Source: Bacilli bacterium
GTDB lineage: Bacteria > Bacillota_I > Bacilli_A > RF39 > UBA660
Direction of reading: 5' to 3'
NCBI GenBank assembly: GCA_017887425.1
Contig: JAGHHZ010000024.1
Coordinates: 1 to 49,533, forward strand
DNA length: 49,533 bases
Shown here: positions 31,585 through 40,247 of the stretch, one piece after another
Layout of the letters: each line of letters begins with the position of its first letter
Numbering within the stretch: position 1 is the stretch's first letter
Made by a program: the position numbers and the translations under genes
Notes under the pieces: generated by a model
Told to the model about the DNA's origin: nothing
Databases searched by the model: none
What the model saw: the letters and a program-made list of their open reading frames with translations, nothing else

Positions 31585-32958
31585 ATGGAAGAATTAACAA
31601 TGGAAAAATTAGTAAATTTATGTAAGCAATATGGATTTATATTTCAGGGAAGTGAAATATATGGTGGTTTAGCTAACACTTGGGATTACGGACCATTAGG
31701 CGTAGAACTTAAGAATAATGTAAAAAAAGCTTGGATTAAAAAATTTGTTCAAGAAAATCCTTATAATGTACTAGTTGATTGCGCTATATTGATGAATCCT
31801 AAAACTTGGGAAGCAAGCGGTCATATTGCAACATTTAATGATCCACTTATTGATTGTAAACATTGTAAAACTAGACATCGTGCGGATAAATTAATTGAGG
31901 AAGCTGCTCATATTGAAGCTGGAGGATTTACAGATGAACAGTTGATGAAATATATATATGACCATAATATTGTTTGTCCTAATTGTGGAAGTCTAGATTA
32001 TACTGACATTCGTAAATTTAATTTAATGTTTAAAACTTTTCAAGGTGTAACTGAAGATAGTAAAAGTACCATTTACTTAAGACCTGAAACGGCTCAAGGG
32101 ATTTTTGTTAATTTTTTAAATGTTCAAAGAAGTATGCGACTAAAAGTACCATTTGGTATTGCTCAAGTTGGTAAAAGTTTTAGAAATGAAATTACACCTG
32201 GTAATTTTACTTTTAGAACTAGAGAGTTTGAACAAATGGAATTAGAGTTTTTTTGTAAACCAGGTACTGAGTTAGATTGGTTTGATTATTGGAAAAATTA
32301 TTGTCATGATTGGCTAGTTAGTTTAAACTTAAAAGAAGAAAACATAAGGATGCGAGATCATGAAAAAGAAGAATTAAGTCATTATAGTAACGCCACAACT
32401 GATTTTGAATATAAATTCCCATTTGGTTGGGGAGAATTATGGGGAGTTGCTTCAAGAACAAATTTTGATTTATCACAACATCAAAAATATTCTGGACAAA
32501 GCATGGATTATTTAGATCCTGAAACTAATGAAAAATATATTCCTTATGTTATTGAGCCATCTTTAGGATGTGATCGTATGGTATTAACATTTTTATGCGA
32601 TGCTTATGATTGTGAAAAATTAGATAATGGTGAGACAAGAGAAATAATGAAATTTCATCCTTTCTTAGCACCTTATAAAGTGGCTGTTTTACCACTAATT
32701 AAAAAGGTTCATGCCGAAAAAGCTCAAGAAATTTATAACAATTTAGCTAAACATTTTATGGTTAACTATGACGAAGCTGGTAATATTGGTAAAAGATATC
32801 GTCGAAACGATATTATGGGTACACCTTTTTGTATAACTGTCGATGATAATACACTAAACAATAATACTGTTACTTTAAGAGATAGAGATACAATGGAACA
32901 AATAACTTTAAATCTTGATGAAGTAGTTGATTATATAAATAAAAAAATAGAATTTTAG
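31585..32958 (+). CDS. glyS: Glycyl-tRNA synthetase, single-chain homodimeric type
   Basis: Charges tRNA-Gly; the alpha2 form found in Mollicutes, some Bacilli and Archaea rather than the GlyQ/GlyS pair. Core: [22 protein letters not shown], the zinc-ribbon-like CKHC...CPNC insertion (about 91-132), motif 2 region [34 protein letters not shown], motif 3 region [11 protein letters not shown], and an anticodon-binding domain (about 360-457). AGGAGG before ATG. T-box controlled. Confidence 0.97.
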   Translation: MEELTMEKLVNLCKQYGFIFQGSEIYGGLANTWDYGPLGVELKNNVKKAWIKKFVQENPYNVLVDCAILMNPKTWEASGHIATFNDPLIDCKHCKTRHRADKLIEEAAHIEAGGFTDEQLMKYIYDHNIVCPNCGSLDYTDIRKFNLMFKTFQGVTEDSKSTIYLRPETAQGIFVNFLNVQRSMRLKVPFGIAQVGKSFRNEITPGNFTFRTREFEQMELEFFCKPGTELDWFDYWKNYCHDWLVSLNLKEENIRMRDHEKEELSHYSNATTDFEYKFPFGWGELWGVASRTNFDLSQHQKYSGQSMDYLDPETNEKYIPYVIEPSLGCDRMVLTFLCDAYDCEKLDNGETREIMKFHPFLAPYKVAVLPLIKKVHAEKAQEIYNNLAKHFMVNYDEAGNIGKRYRRNDIMGTPFCITVDDNTLNNNTVTLRDRDTMEQITLNLDEVVDYINKKIEF

Positions 32959-32972
32959 AATTTGTTAAAAAG

Positions 32973-33005
32973 ACGATTTAAGATAAATGTCAAAAATCGT
33001 TTTTT
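32973..33005 (+). terminator. Terminator of the glyS operon
   Basis: ACGATTT 32973-32979 pairs with AAATCGT 32994-33000, then six T. Confidence 0.75.
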
Positions 33006-33038
33006 AATTTATAAAATGCAAAAAAATCTAAAATATAG

Positions 33039-33067
33039 TTCACAATTTATTTAATTTGTGATAGAAT
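33039..33067 (+). promoter_or_regulatory. Promoter of sepF-divIVA
   Basis: TTCACA 33039-33044 and TAGAAT 33062-33067, spacer 17, with TGA just before the -10. Confidence 0.7.
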
Positions 33068-33115
33068 TATGGTAGTAGTGTGGATATATGTCTATACAAC
33101 AAGGAGGAAAAGGGT

Positions 33116-33520
33116 ATGAGTTTAAAAAAATGGTTTACAAGTGATGATAATGATATATTAACTGATGGCTTAAATGACCAGTATTATAATTTAAAGGCTA
33201 GTGAAGCAGTTGAAGAAGATGGAAGTACTAAATTGGTTTTGTTAGAACCACGAGCTTTTTCAGAAACACAACAAATTGCTGACCAATTAAAAAATCGCAA
33301 TACAGTTGTAGTTAATTTGAAAAGAGTAACAAGTGAACAAGCTAAAAGAATTGTCGACTTCTTAAGTGGTACGATATATGCTATCGGAGGCGACTTACAA
33401 AAAGTTGGTGGTGGAATATTTTTATGCACACCGAATAATGTTAAAGTAAATGGTAAAATAACAGATGAAACAGAAGGTAAAGATATTCACGATAATAAAG
33501 ATATAAATATTGAATGGTAA
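33116..33520 (+). CDS. sepF: Cell division protein SepF
   Basis: FtsZ-binding protein that aligns filaments and helps tether them to the membrane during septation. A short N-terminal region ([11 protein letters not shown]) precedes the SepF core: [42 protein letters not shown] and [12 protein letters not shown]. 134 residues. The start is ATG 33116 after AAGGAGG; the upstream ATG 33080 has no SD. divIVA follows after 20 bases and ileS next, the ancestral Firmicutes division-cluster order, but without ylmG and ylmH between. Confidence 0.95.
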   Translation: MSLKKWFTSDDNDILTDGLNDQYYNLKASEAVEEDGSTKLVLLEPRAFSETQQIADQLKNRNTVVVNLKRVTSEQAKRIVDFLSGTIYAIGGDLQKVGGGIFLCTPNNVKVNGKITDETEGKDIHDNKDINIEW

Positions 33521-33540
33521 ACTAAATTGAGGTGAATCTT

Positions 33541-33999
33541 ATGGAAAAATTCAGCCGTGTCTTAAGAGGCTATGATCCAGATGAAGTAAATAGTTTTTTA
33601 GACAAAGTAATTGCTAAAGTTGAAGCAATGGTTAAAGAAATTGATGAAAAAGAAAAACAAATAGCTAGTTACAAAGTTTTAGAAGAAGAAAATAAAAAAT
33701 TAAATGATAAAATTGCGCAATTTTCAAGAATGGAAGAAAATTTAAAAAGAGCAATTTTAATGGCGGAAAAAACTAGTGAACAAATTAAGTTGACAGCTTA
33801 CCAAGAAAGAGATATAATAGTTAGCGACGCGAAGAAAAATGCTAATCGCATTGTCAATGAAGCATTACTTAAGGCTGAAGAAATCGAAAAAGAAACCGAT
33901 AATTTAAGAAGAAATTTAATTGTGTTTAAAAGAAGGTTAAGAGAAAATTTAGAAACACAACTTGAATTAGTTGATGATATTGAAAAAATAGATATATAG
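33541..33999 (+). CDS. divIVA: DivIVA, with a shortened N-terminus
   Basis: Coiled-coil protein that marks curved membrane at poles and septa. The signature FSRVLRGYDPDEVNSFLDKV is intact, followed by coiled coil from about 25 to 140. The usual opening (consensus like MxLTPxDIxNK) is missing: the protein begins MEKFSRVLRGYD. ATG 33541 follows GAGGTG six bases away; a GTG at 33532 adds only three residues and does not supply the missing part. 152 residues. The ileS leader begins just after the stop. Confidence 0.92.
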   Translation: MEKFSRVLRGYDPDEVNSFLDKVIAKVEAMVKEIDEKEKQIASYKVLEEENKKLNDKIAQFSRMEENLKRAILMAEKTSEQIKLTAYQERDIIVSDAKKNANRIVNEALLKAEEIEKETDNLRRNLIVFKRRLRENLETQLELVDDIEKIDI

Positions 34000-34004
34000 C
34001 AGAT

Positions 34005-34195
34005 GAAAAAGACGGTATATTAAATATCTTTAATAGAGAGTTAGTGGTTGGTGGAAACTAATAAAGAATTAATATATAGATCACTTTGGATGCTTTTTAT
34101 GGATAAGATAAAAACGGTAACGCGTTATAGTTGAATAAGTAAAAAAGAAAGGTGGTACCGCGGATATATTTCGCCCTTTAGGTATCACCTTTTTT
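34005..34195 (+). ncRNA. T-box leader of ileS (isoleucine specifier ATC)
   Basis: Canonical: Stem I with distal motif GTTAGTGGTTGGTGGAAAC, likely specifier ATC at 34080-34082, T-box AAGGTGGTACCGCGG from 34149 (TGGT fits the ACCA end of tRNA-Ile), and a terminator from AAAGGTGGTACC 34148-34159 with GGTATCACCTTT 34181-34192, then T. A weak promoter (TTGATG 33971, TATATA 33993) lies in the end of divIVA. Confidence 0.93.
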
Positions 34196-34216
34196 GTATA
34201 TTACAGGAGGTATAAT

Positions 34217-37200
34217 ATGAAATTTAAAGAATTAAATAAAAAGCAAATCAATGAAGCCGAAACAGAAGTTTTATCTTTTTGGAAAGAAAATGATATATTT
34301 GAAAAATCAATTAGTAATCGAGAAAATAATGAAAATTATGTTTTTTACGATGGACCAATTTATGCTAATGCTAAACCAGGCATCCATCATGTTTTCGCTA
34401 AAACAATAAAAGATGCTTTTACTAAATATAAAACCATGCAAGGCTATCGAGTTTTAAGAAAAATCGGTCTTGATACTCACGGACTTCCTATTGAAGTTAA
34501 TGTTGAAAAAAAATTAGGATTTAAAAATAAATCTGATATTGAAAAGTTTGGTATTGAAAACTTTTGTAAAGAATGTAATAAAGAAACAGCTACAAATATT
34601 GATGAAGTAAAAAAAATAACTGACATGATGGGACAATTTATCGATTGCGAACACCCATATGTAACATGTGATAATGAATATATAGAGTCTGAATGGTGGA
34701 TTATCAAAGAAATGGATAAAAAAGGACTAATTTATCACGGAAACAAAGTATTACCTTACTGTCCAAGATGTGGTACTGAATTATCTAGTAATGAAGTAGC
34801 TCAAGGATATCAACAAGATCCTGTTAATACAGTTATTGTTACTTTTAAGAAAAAAGATGAAGATGTTTACTTTTTAGCTTGGACAACTACACCTTGGACA
34901 TTATTAGCTAATGTTGCATTATGCGTTAATCCAGATTTAACTTATTTAAAAGTTGAAAGTCAAGGATATAAATTCATTTTGGCTGAATCTTTAGCTGAAA
35001 AAGTTTTAGGTGAAGGTTATAAAGTTTTAGAAAAATATCAAGGAAAAGATTTGCAAGGAATGAAATATGAACAATTATTACCATTTGTCGAAGTTGAAGG
35101 TAAAGCTTTTGAAGTTATTGCTGATAGCTATGTAACTGATTCTGACGGTACTGGAATTGTTCATGTGGCTCCAGCTTATGGCGTCGACGATAATCGCATT
35201 TGCCAAGAAAATGGTATTACGTTTATTAATGTCGTTGGAAAAGATGGTTGTTATACTGAAGGACCATGGAAAGGTAGATTAGTTACTGATCCTGAATTAG
35301 AAATAGATATAATTAAACATTTAAAAGAAAGTGATAAATTATTTAAAAAAATAAAATTAGTTCATGATTATCCGCATTGTTGGAGATGTAAAAGTCCTTT
35401 AATTTATTATGCTAAACCAGCTTGGTATGTTGAAACCACCGCTTATAAAGATAAAATAATTGCAGCTAATAAAAAAGTTAATTGGTATCCTGACTATATT
35501 GGTGAAAAAAGATTTGCTAATTGGTTAGATAATATGGTCGATTGGGGAATATCAAGAAATAGATATTGGGGATGTCCAATGCCTATTTGGACTTGCGAAT
35601 GTGGACATAAAGAAGTAATTGGTTCTTTAGATGAACTACAAGAAAAAATAATTGAAGATAAAGATGTTAGAAAAATAGAATTACATCGTCCATATATCGA
35701 TGAATTACATATTAAATGTAGTAAATGTGGCAAAACTATGGAAAGAGTAAAAGATGTAATGGATGTTTGGTTTGACTCAGGAGCCATGCCTTATGCCCAA
35801 TTCCATTATCCATTTGAAAATAAAGAATTGTTTGAATCACAATTTCCAGCCGATTTTATTGCTGAAGGAGTTGATCAAACAAGAGGTTGGTTCTATGTAT
35901 TACTTGTTATATCGACTATTATATCTGGTGAATCTAGTTTTAAAAACGTTGTGGTTAATGATATGATGTTAGATGCTCATGGTAAAAAAATGAGTAAATC
36001 AACTGGTAATATTATTGATCCTACTGACATTATGACTAAATATGGAGCTGATACAGTAAGATATTATATGTTATATGCATCTCCTGTTTGGACACCTTTA
36101 AAATTTGATGAAACAGGACTAAAAGAAATTTATTCAAAATATATTTCAACCTTTAAAAATGCTTATTCATTCTTTGAAATGTATGCTAATGCTGATAATA
36201 TTGATCCAAGAACCTATGATGTACCTGTTAGTAAAAGAGAGCTTATCGATAAATGGTTGTTATCTAAATTAAATAAATTAATTAAAAATGTCACTTCAGC
36301 TTATGAAGAATATGATTTAAATAAAGTGACGAGATTGATTGTCCCATTTTTAAACGACGATTTGTCTAATTGGTATATTCGCAGTAACCGTCGCCGTTTT
36401 TGGGATAGTGAATTAACAGAATCTAAAAAAGCAGTCTATTTAACAACTTATGAAGTATTAGTGGCATTATGTAAATTATGTGCACCAATAACTCCATTTT
36501 TAACAGAAGAAATTTATCAAAAATTAACAGGTGAAGAATCTATTCATTTAGCTGATTTTCCTAAATATAATGAAAAATTAATTAATGAAAAAATTGAAGA
36601 ACAAATGGATTTAGTAAGAGATGTTTGCTCATTAGGAAGATTTGCTCGTGAAGAAGTTAATATCAAAGTTCGTCAACCAATTTCTCATTTAATTTTACCG
36701 AAGAAAGATGAAAAAACTATTGGAAATTTAATTTCAATTATTCAAGAAGAATTAAATGTAAAAGAGATTATTTTCAAAGAAGATATGAGTGATTATTTAG
36801 ACTATATTGTTAAACCTAATTTTAAAATTTTAGGTAAAACTTTAGGACCTAAAATAAAAGAATTACAAGAAATATTGAGCAATTTAACTGCTAAAGAAAT
36901 TTCACAACTTGAAGAAGGTAGTTTAAAGGTAAAATTAGATGGTGAGGATTTTGAACTTACTAATGAGATGGTTTTAATATCTTTAAAACAAAAAGAAGGA
37001 TATGCTTCAAGTAGTAATAGTCGCACTTGCGTTGTTTTAAATACTGAATTAACAGAAGATTTAATTTTAGAAGGATTGGCTCGTGAATTTGTTCGTAAAG
37101 TTCAAAGCCTTAGAAAAGAAGCTGACTTTGTAATTACTGATCATATTAAAGTCATTTATAATGGAACTGATAAAATTAAACAGATGTTAGAAAAGTATTA

Positions 37201-37312
37201 TGACTATGTAATGGGTGAAGTATTAGGCGATGAACTAATTAACGATGATTCATTAATGTTTGATGATGAATTAAATGATGAAAAAGTAGCTATTAAAGTG
37301 GAAAAAATTTAA
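34217..37312 (+). CDS. ileS: Isoleucyl-tRNA synthetase, long (eukaryote-like) type
   Basis: Charges tRNA-Ile. The class I signatures are GIHH at 55-58 in the HIGH position (DGPIYANAKPGIHHVFAKT) and KMSKS at 591-595. Between them lies the editing domain (TWTTTPWTLLANVAL-type motif, GTGIVHVAPAYG). The anticodon domain has WLLSKLNKL and NWYIRSNRRRFW. The 1031-residue C-terminus lacks the four-cysteine zinc site of the short bacterial form. This subclass includes enzymes naturally tolerant of mupirocin; whether this one is so is not shown. The terminator stem begins inside the stop codon. Confidence 0.96.
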   Translation: MKFKELNKKQINEAETEVLSFWKENDIFEKSISNRENNENYVFYDGPIYANAKPGIHHVFAKTIKDAFTKYKTMQGYRVLRKIGLDTHGLPIEVNVEKKLGFKNKSDIEKFGIENFCKECNKETATNIDEVKKITDMMGQFIDCEHPYVTCDNEYIESEWWIIKEMDKKGLIYHGNKVLPYCPRCGTELSSNEVAQGYQQDPVNTVIVTFKKKDEDVYFLAWTTTPWTLLANVALCVNPDLTYLKVESQGYKFILAESLAEKVLGEGYKVLEKYQGKDLQGMKYEQLLPFVEVEGKAFEVIADSYVTDSDGTGIVHVAPAYGVDDNRICQENGITFINVVGKDGCYTEGPWKGRLVTDPELEIDIIKHLKESDKLFKKIKLVHDYPHCWRCKSPLIYYAKPAWYVETTAYKDKIIAANKKVNWYPDYIGEKRFANWLDNMVDWGISRNRYWGCPMPIWTCECGHKEVIGSLDELQEKIIEDKDVRKIELHRPYIDELHIKCSKCGKTMERVKDVMDVWFDSGAMPYAQFHYPFENKELFESQFPADFIAEGVDQTRGWFYVLLVISTIISGESSFKNVVVNDMMLDAHGKKMSKSTGNIIDPTDIMTKYGADTVRYYMLYASPVWTPLKFDETGLKEIYSKYISTFKNAYSFFEMYANADNIDPRTYDVPVSKRELIDKWLLSKLNKLIKNVTSAYEEYDLNKVTRLIVPFLNDDLSNWYIRSNRRRFWDSELTESKKAVYLTTYEVLVALCKLCAPITPFLTEEIYQKLTGEESIHLADFPKYNEKLINEKIEEQMDLVRDVCSLGRFAREEVNIKVRQPISHLILPKKDEKTIGNLISIIQEELNVKEIIFKEDMSDYLDYIVKPNFKILGKTLGPKIKELQEILSNLTAKEISQLEEGSLKVKLDGEDFELTNEMVLISLKQKEGYASSSNSRTCVVLNTELTEDLILEGLAREFVRKVQSLRKEADFVITDHIKVIYNGTDKIKQMLEKYYDYVMGEVLGDELINDDSLMFDDELNDEKVAIKVEKI

Positions 37313-37337
37313 GAACAATTAATTTTGTTCTTTTTTT
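37311..37337 (+). terminator. Terminator of ileS
   Basis: AAGAACAA 37311-37318 pairs with TTGTTCTT 37325-37332, then T to 37337. Confidence 0.8.
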
Positions 37338-37346
37338 ATAAATTTA

Positions 37347-37375
37347 TTTACAAATATATGTTCGTATGATATAAT
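37347..37375 (+). promoter_or_regulatory. Promoter of the intact BRO-family gene
   Basis: TTTACA 37347-37352 and TATAAT 37370-37375, spacer 17, with TGA before the -10. Confidence 0.75.
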
Positions 37376-37402
37376 TTGCTTGTAGGAGTAGAAAGGAGAG
37401 AT

Positions 37403-38254
37403 ATGAAACAAGATAAAACTTATTTAATTAATAAAATATTTAATAATGAAAATATTAGAACTGTTTGGGATAAAGAAAGCGATAAATATTATATTAGTGT
37501 TGTTGATGTTGTTGGAATATTATCCGAAAGCGAAAATCCACGAAATTATTGGAAAGTTCTAAAACATAGGCTAAAAAAAGAAGGAAATGAGTCGGTTACA
37601 AAATGTAACCAACTGAAATTAAAATCTTCAGATGGAAAATATTATAATACTGATGTTGTTGATATTGAAGGTATGTTTAGAATTATTGAATCAATTCCTA
37701 GTAAAAATGCTGAACCGATAAAGCAATGGCTTGCTAAATTAGGAAGCGAACGAATAGATGAAGTATTTGACCCGTCTATTGGTATTCAACGATTAATAGA
37801 TTTATATCGTTCTAAAGGATATGATGAAGAATGGATATCCAAAAGAATCAAAGGAATTCAACAAAGAAAAAGCCTTACCGATGTATGGAAAGAAAATGGT
37901 GTTACTGAAAGTTATGAATATAGCATTCTAACAAATGAAATATATAAAAGTTGGTCAGGTATGACAGCGAAAGAATATAAGCAATTTAAAGGATTAAGAA
38001 AAGAATTTTTAAGAGATAATATGGATAGTATCGAAGTTACTTTGGCGGATTTAGGCGAAGAAGCAACAAAAAGACTAGCAGCTAAACAAAAACCACAAGG
38101 TTTAGATAGTAATATAAAAGTAGCTAAAATAGGTGGTAATGTAGCTAAAGTGGCCCGTGATGAATTGGAAAAACAATTAGGCGAAACTATTATATCTAAT
38201 AATAATTATTTAAATTATCAATATAAAGATAGTAGCTTGATTGAAAATAAATAG
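37403..38254 (+). CDS. BRO-family (Bro-N domain) antirepressor-like protein
   Basis: Intact 284-residue relative of the broken gene at 9697. Bro-N-like domain at about 15-110 (YYISVVDVVGILSESENPRN, DVVDIEGMFRIIESIPS), then AEPIKQWLAKLGSERIDE, GIQRLIDLYRSKGYDEEWI, LTDVWKENG, EYSILTNEIYK and ADLGEEATKRLA. The C-terminus has GGNVAKVARDELEKQLGE. Such proteins are DNA-binding antirepressors in phages and are also found free in chromosomes. The start is ATG 37403 after AAAGGAG; the in-frame start at 37376 overlaps the -10. It stands alone with its own promoter; no phage genes are near. Confidence 0.87.
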   Translation: MKQDKTYLINKIFNNENIRTVWDKESDKYYISVVDVVGILSESENPRNYWKVLKHRLKKEGNESVTKCNQLKLKSSDGKYYNTDVVDIEGMFRIIESIPSKNAEPIKQWLAKLGSERIDEVFDPSIGIQRLIDLYRSKGYDEEWISKRIKGIQQRKSLTDVWKENGVTESYEYSILTNEIYKSWSGMTAKEYKQFKGLRKEFLRDNMDSIEVTLADLGEEATKRLAAKQKPQGLDSNIKVAKIGGNVAKVARDELEKQLGETIISNNNYLNYQYKDSSLIENK

Positions 38255-38281
38255 TTATCATTTTATGAAAAATAGATTATG

Positions 38282-38290
38282 TGATAAAAT
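38282..38290 (+). promoter_or_regulatory. Extended -10 promoter of the SanA/YdcF-like gene
   Basis: TGATAAAAT at 38282-38290, 18 bases before ATG 38309. Confidence 0.55.
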
Positions 38291-38308
38291 ATTAATAGGT
38301 GTTTCATT

Positions 38309-38968
38309 ATGAAAAAAATAATAATTATTATATTGTCATTAATTTTATTATCGATTGTCGGAATATTGACAGTTAATTTTTATGTTGTTTTAAGCACTAA
38401 AAGTAGAATAATTTCAATTGATGAAGCAAAAGATTTAACTGATGTCGATTGCATTTTAGTACTTGGTGCTGGTGTTTATGGAAATAAACCTCGTCCGATG
38501 TTAGAAGATCGTATTTTAACCGGAATAGAATTATATAATAATGGTGTTGCTAAAAAAATCATTATGAGTGGTGATCATGGTCAAGAAGATTATGACGAAG
38601 TTAATGTTATGAAAAGTTATGCTATCGATGAAGGAATTAATTCTAGTGATATATTTATGGACCATGCCGGTTTTTCAACTTATGATAGTATTTATAGATT
38701 AAAAGAGATTTTTGAAGTTGACAAAGTTGTTATTGTTACACAAGAATATCATTTATATCGAGCTTTATATATTGCTAAAGAATTAGAAATTGAGGCTTAT
38801 GGTGTTAGTGCAAATCTAAGAGATTATCCAGGACAATTTAAAAGGGAAGTAAGAGAAATATTAGCTCGTGATAAAGATTTAGTTAAGGTTATTTTTAAGC
38901 CCTCTTCTACTTATGTTGGTGAAACAATACCCGTTACTGGAGATGGAAATATAACTAATGACAAATAA
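38309..38968 (+). CDS. SanA/YdcF-like DUF218 membrane protein
   Basis: A single N-terminal membrane helix (about 2-24) is followed by the DUF218 domain: DCILVLGAGVYGNKPRPML, IIMSGDHG, YDEVNVMKSYAID, STYDSIYRLKEI, VIVTQEYHLYRALYIA. Acidic and His residues of the family are in place. SanA in enteric bacteria affects envelope permeability to vancomycin; YdcF binds SAM. The biochemical role here is unknown. AATAGGTG precedes the ATG. The gene ends in a terminator shared with the convergent ymfH. Confidence 0.88.
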   Translation: MKKIIIIILSLILLSIVGILTVNFYVVLSTKSRIISIDEAKDLTDVDCILVLGAGVYGNKPRPMLEDRILTGIELYNNGVAKKIIMSGDHGQEDYDEVNVMKSYAIDEGINSSDIFMDHAGFSTYDSIYRLKEIFEVDKVVIVTQEYHLYRALYIAKELEIEAYGVSANLRDYPGQFKREVREILARDKDLVKVIFKPSSTYVGETIPVTGDGNITNDK

Positions 38969-38994
38969 AAACAATCGTTTAAGATTGTTTTTTT
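38969..38994. terminator. Bidirectional terminator between the SanA/YdcF-like gene and ymfH
   Basis: AACAATC 38970-38976 pairs with GATTGTT 38983-38989, T run after on plus and A run before (T on minus). The 3' end of ymfH lies inside it. Confidence 0.75.
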
Positions 38995-40247
38995 GGTTCG
39001 ATAATTAAAGTTGTACAATTATCAAAATCGATGTTTTTAATCAATTTACAAAAGTCTTTATAGTTTAAATCTTTAATATCATTATATTTATTATCGTTAA
39101 ATTTACCATATCTAATTATGTCATTTATAATATTGTGATTTAAACTAAAGATATTTTCAGTCATATAAATAATTGAACTCAATAAAGTTTTTTTCTTTCT
39201 CAAAAAATCTTTTTCATCAATCTCTAAGTTAGTCATTTCTTCTTTTATTTTTTCTAATAAAATATTTGGTTTAGTTGATTCACCAATTACAAAGATTACC
39301 AAGTAATCAGAGCTATTATCATAGTCGATAATTAATGAATCGTTAATTATTTCTTCATTGATTAAATTATTAACAAAATCACTAGTTGAAGAGAATTTAC
39401 AATCGAATAAAGTTAACAAATAAAATAAATTTTTAATATTTTTTTCTAATTTTATTTTATAAGCAATTGCACATCTTGGAATACTGACATTTAAATTAAC
39501 TTTATCTTCTTTCTTTTTAACTTCTTTTGGTTCATCATATTTTTTAATTTTAATTTTATTTTCTTTTTTAAATTGCTTTTTCATTTGATTTTCTTTAATG
39601 ATATTTATAACTTCATCAGCATCGACATTACCAGTTACAACAACAAACATATTAGAAGGATGGTAAAAAGCATTATAACATGTATATAAATCTTCTTTAG
39701 TAATTGAATTAACACTATCGATTGTTCCAATAATCGGATATTTCATCGGATAAACTTGGAAACAATTTTCTAACATTTTATCGTACATTACATTACCTGG
39801 CATATCTTGATACATTTTAATTTCTTGAGTAATAATTCCTTTTTCTTTTTCAACGTTTTCATCAGTAAAATATGGACTTTGAACATAATCTAATAAAAGA
39901 TTTAAATTTTCATCTAAAAAACTAGGGCCTGAAAAAAGATAAGTTGTTTTAGTATTGTTAGTATTGGCGTTACAATCAGCACCACGCTCACTATAAAAAC
40001 TAAAAATATCAGTTCCATCTTCTTGCTCAAACATTTTATGTTCTAAGAAATGGGCAATTCCTAAAGGAACTTTAGTAAATTTTTTATCGTTTTCTTTAAA
40101 TTCAATAATATTTGAACCATATTTAGTTGAGAAAGTAACATAGATATTATTAACATTATTTTTAGGAAGAATATATATTTCTAATCCATTATCTAATTTT
40201 TCATAAAATAAATCTAAATCGAGGTTTTTATAATTAATTTTCTTCAT
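38979..40247 (-). CDS. ymfH: M16 zinc peptidase, YmfH-like (catalytic partner)
   Basis: Insulinase-type metallopeptidase of the YmfF/YmfH pair, whose function is unclear (associated with EF-P modification loci in Bacillus). HFLEH at residues 66-70 is the inverted zinc motif; the distal Glu lies in EKGIITQEIKMYQD. The second M16 half (about 225-422) is more diverged. 422 residues. AAGGAG before ATG. The start overlaps the end of ymfF by 14 bases, so the two subunits are co-translated. Confidence 0.9.
   Translation of the reverse strand: MKKINYKNLDLDLFYEKLDNGLEIYILPKNNVNNIYVTFSTKYGSNIIEFKENDKKFTKVPLGIAHFLEHKMFEQEDGTDIFSFYSERGADCNANTNNTKTTYLFSGPSFLDENLNLLLDYVQSPYFTDENVEKEKGIITQEIKMYQDMPGNVMYDKMLENCFQVYPMKYPIIGTIDSVNSITKEDLYTCYNAFYHPSNMFVVVTGNVDADEVINIIKENQMKKQFKKENKIKIKKYDEPKEVKKKEDKVNLNVSIPRCAIAYKIKLEKNIKNLFYLLTLFDCKFSSTSDFVNNLINEEIINDSLIIDYDNSSDYLVIFVIGESTKPNILLEKIKEEMTNLEIDEKDFLRKKKTLLSSIIYMTENIFSLNHNIINDIIRYGKFNDNKYNDIKDLNYKDFCKLIKNIDFDNCTTLIIEPKKQS
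40038..40062. repeat. HFLEH-coding segment, copy 1 (catalytic site of ymfH)
   Basis: This 25-base segment matches 40801-40825 in ymfF at 23 of 25 positions by eye. Both code, on the minus strand, for GIAHFLEH. Confidence 0.7.
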
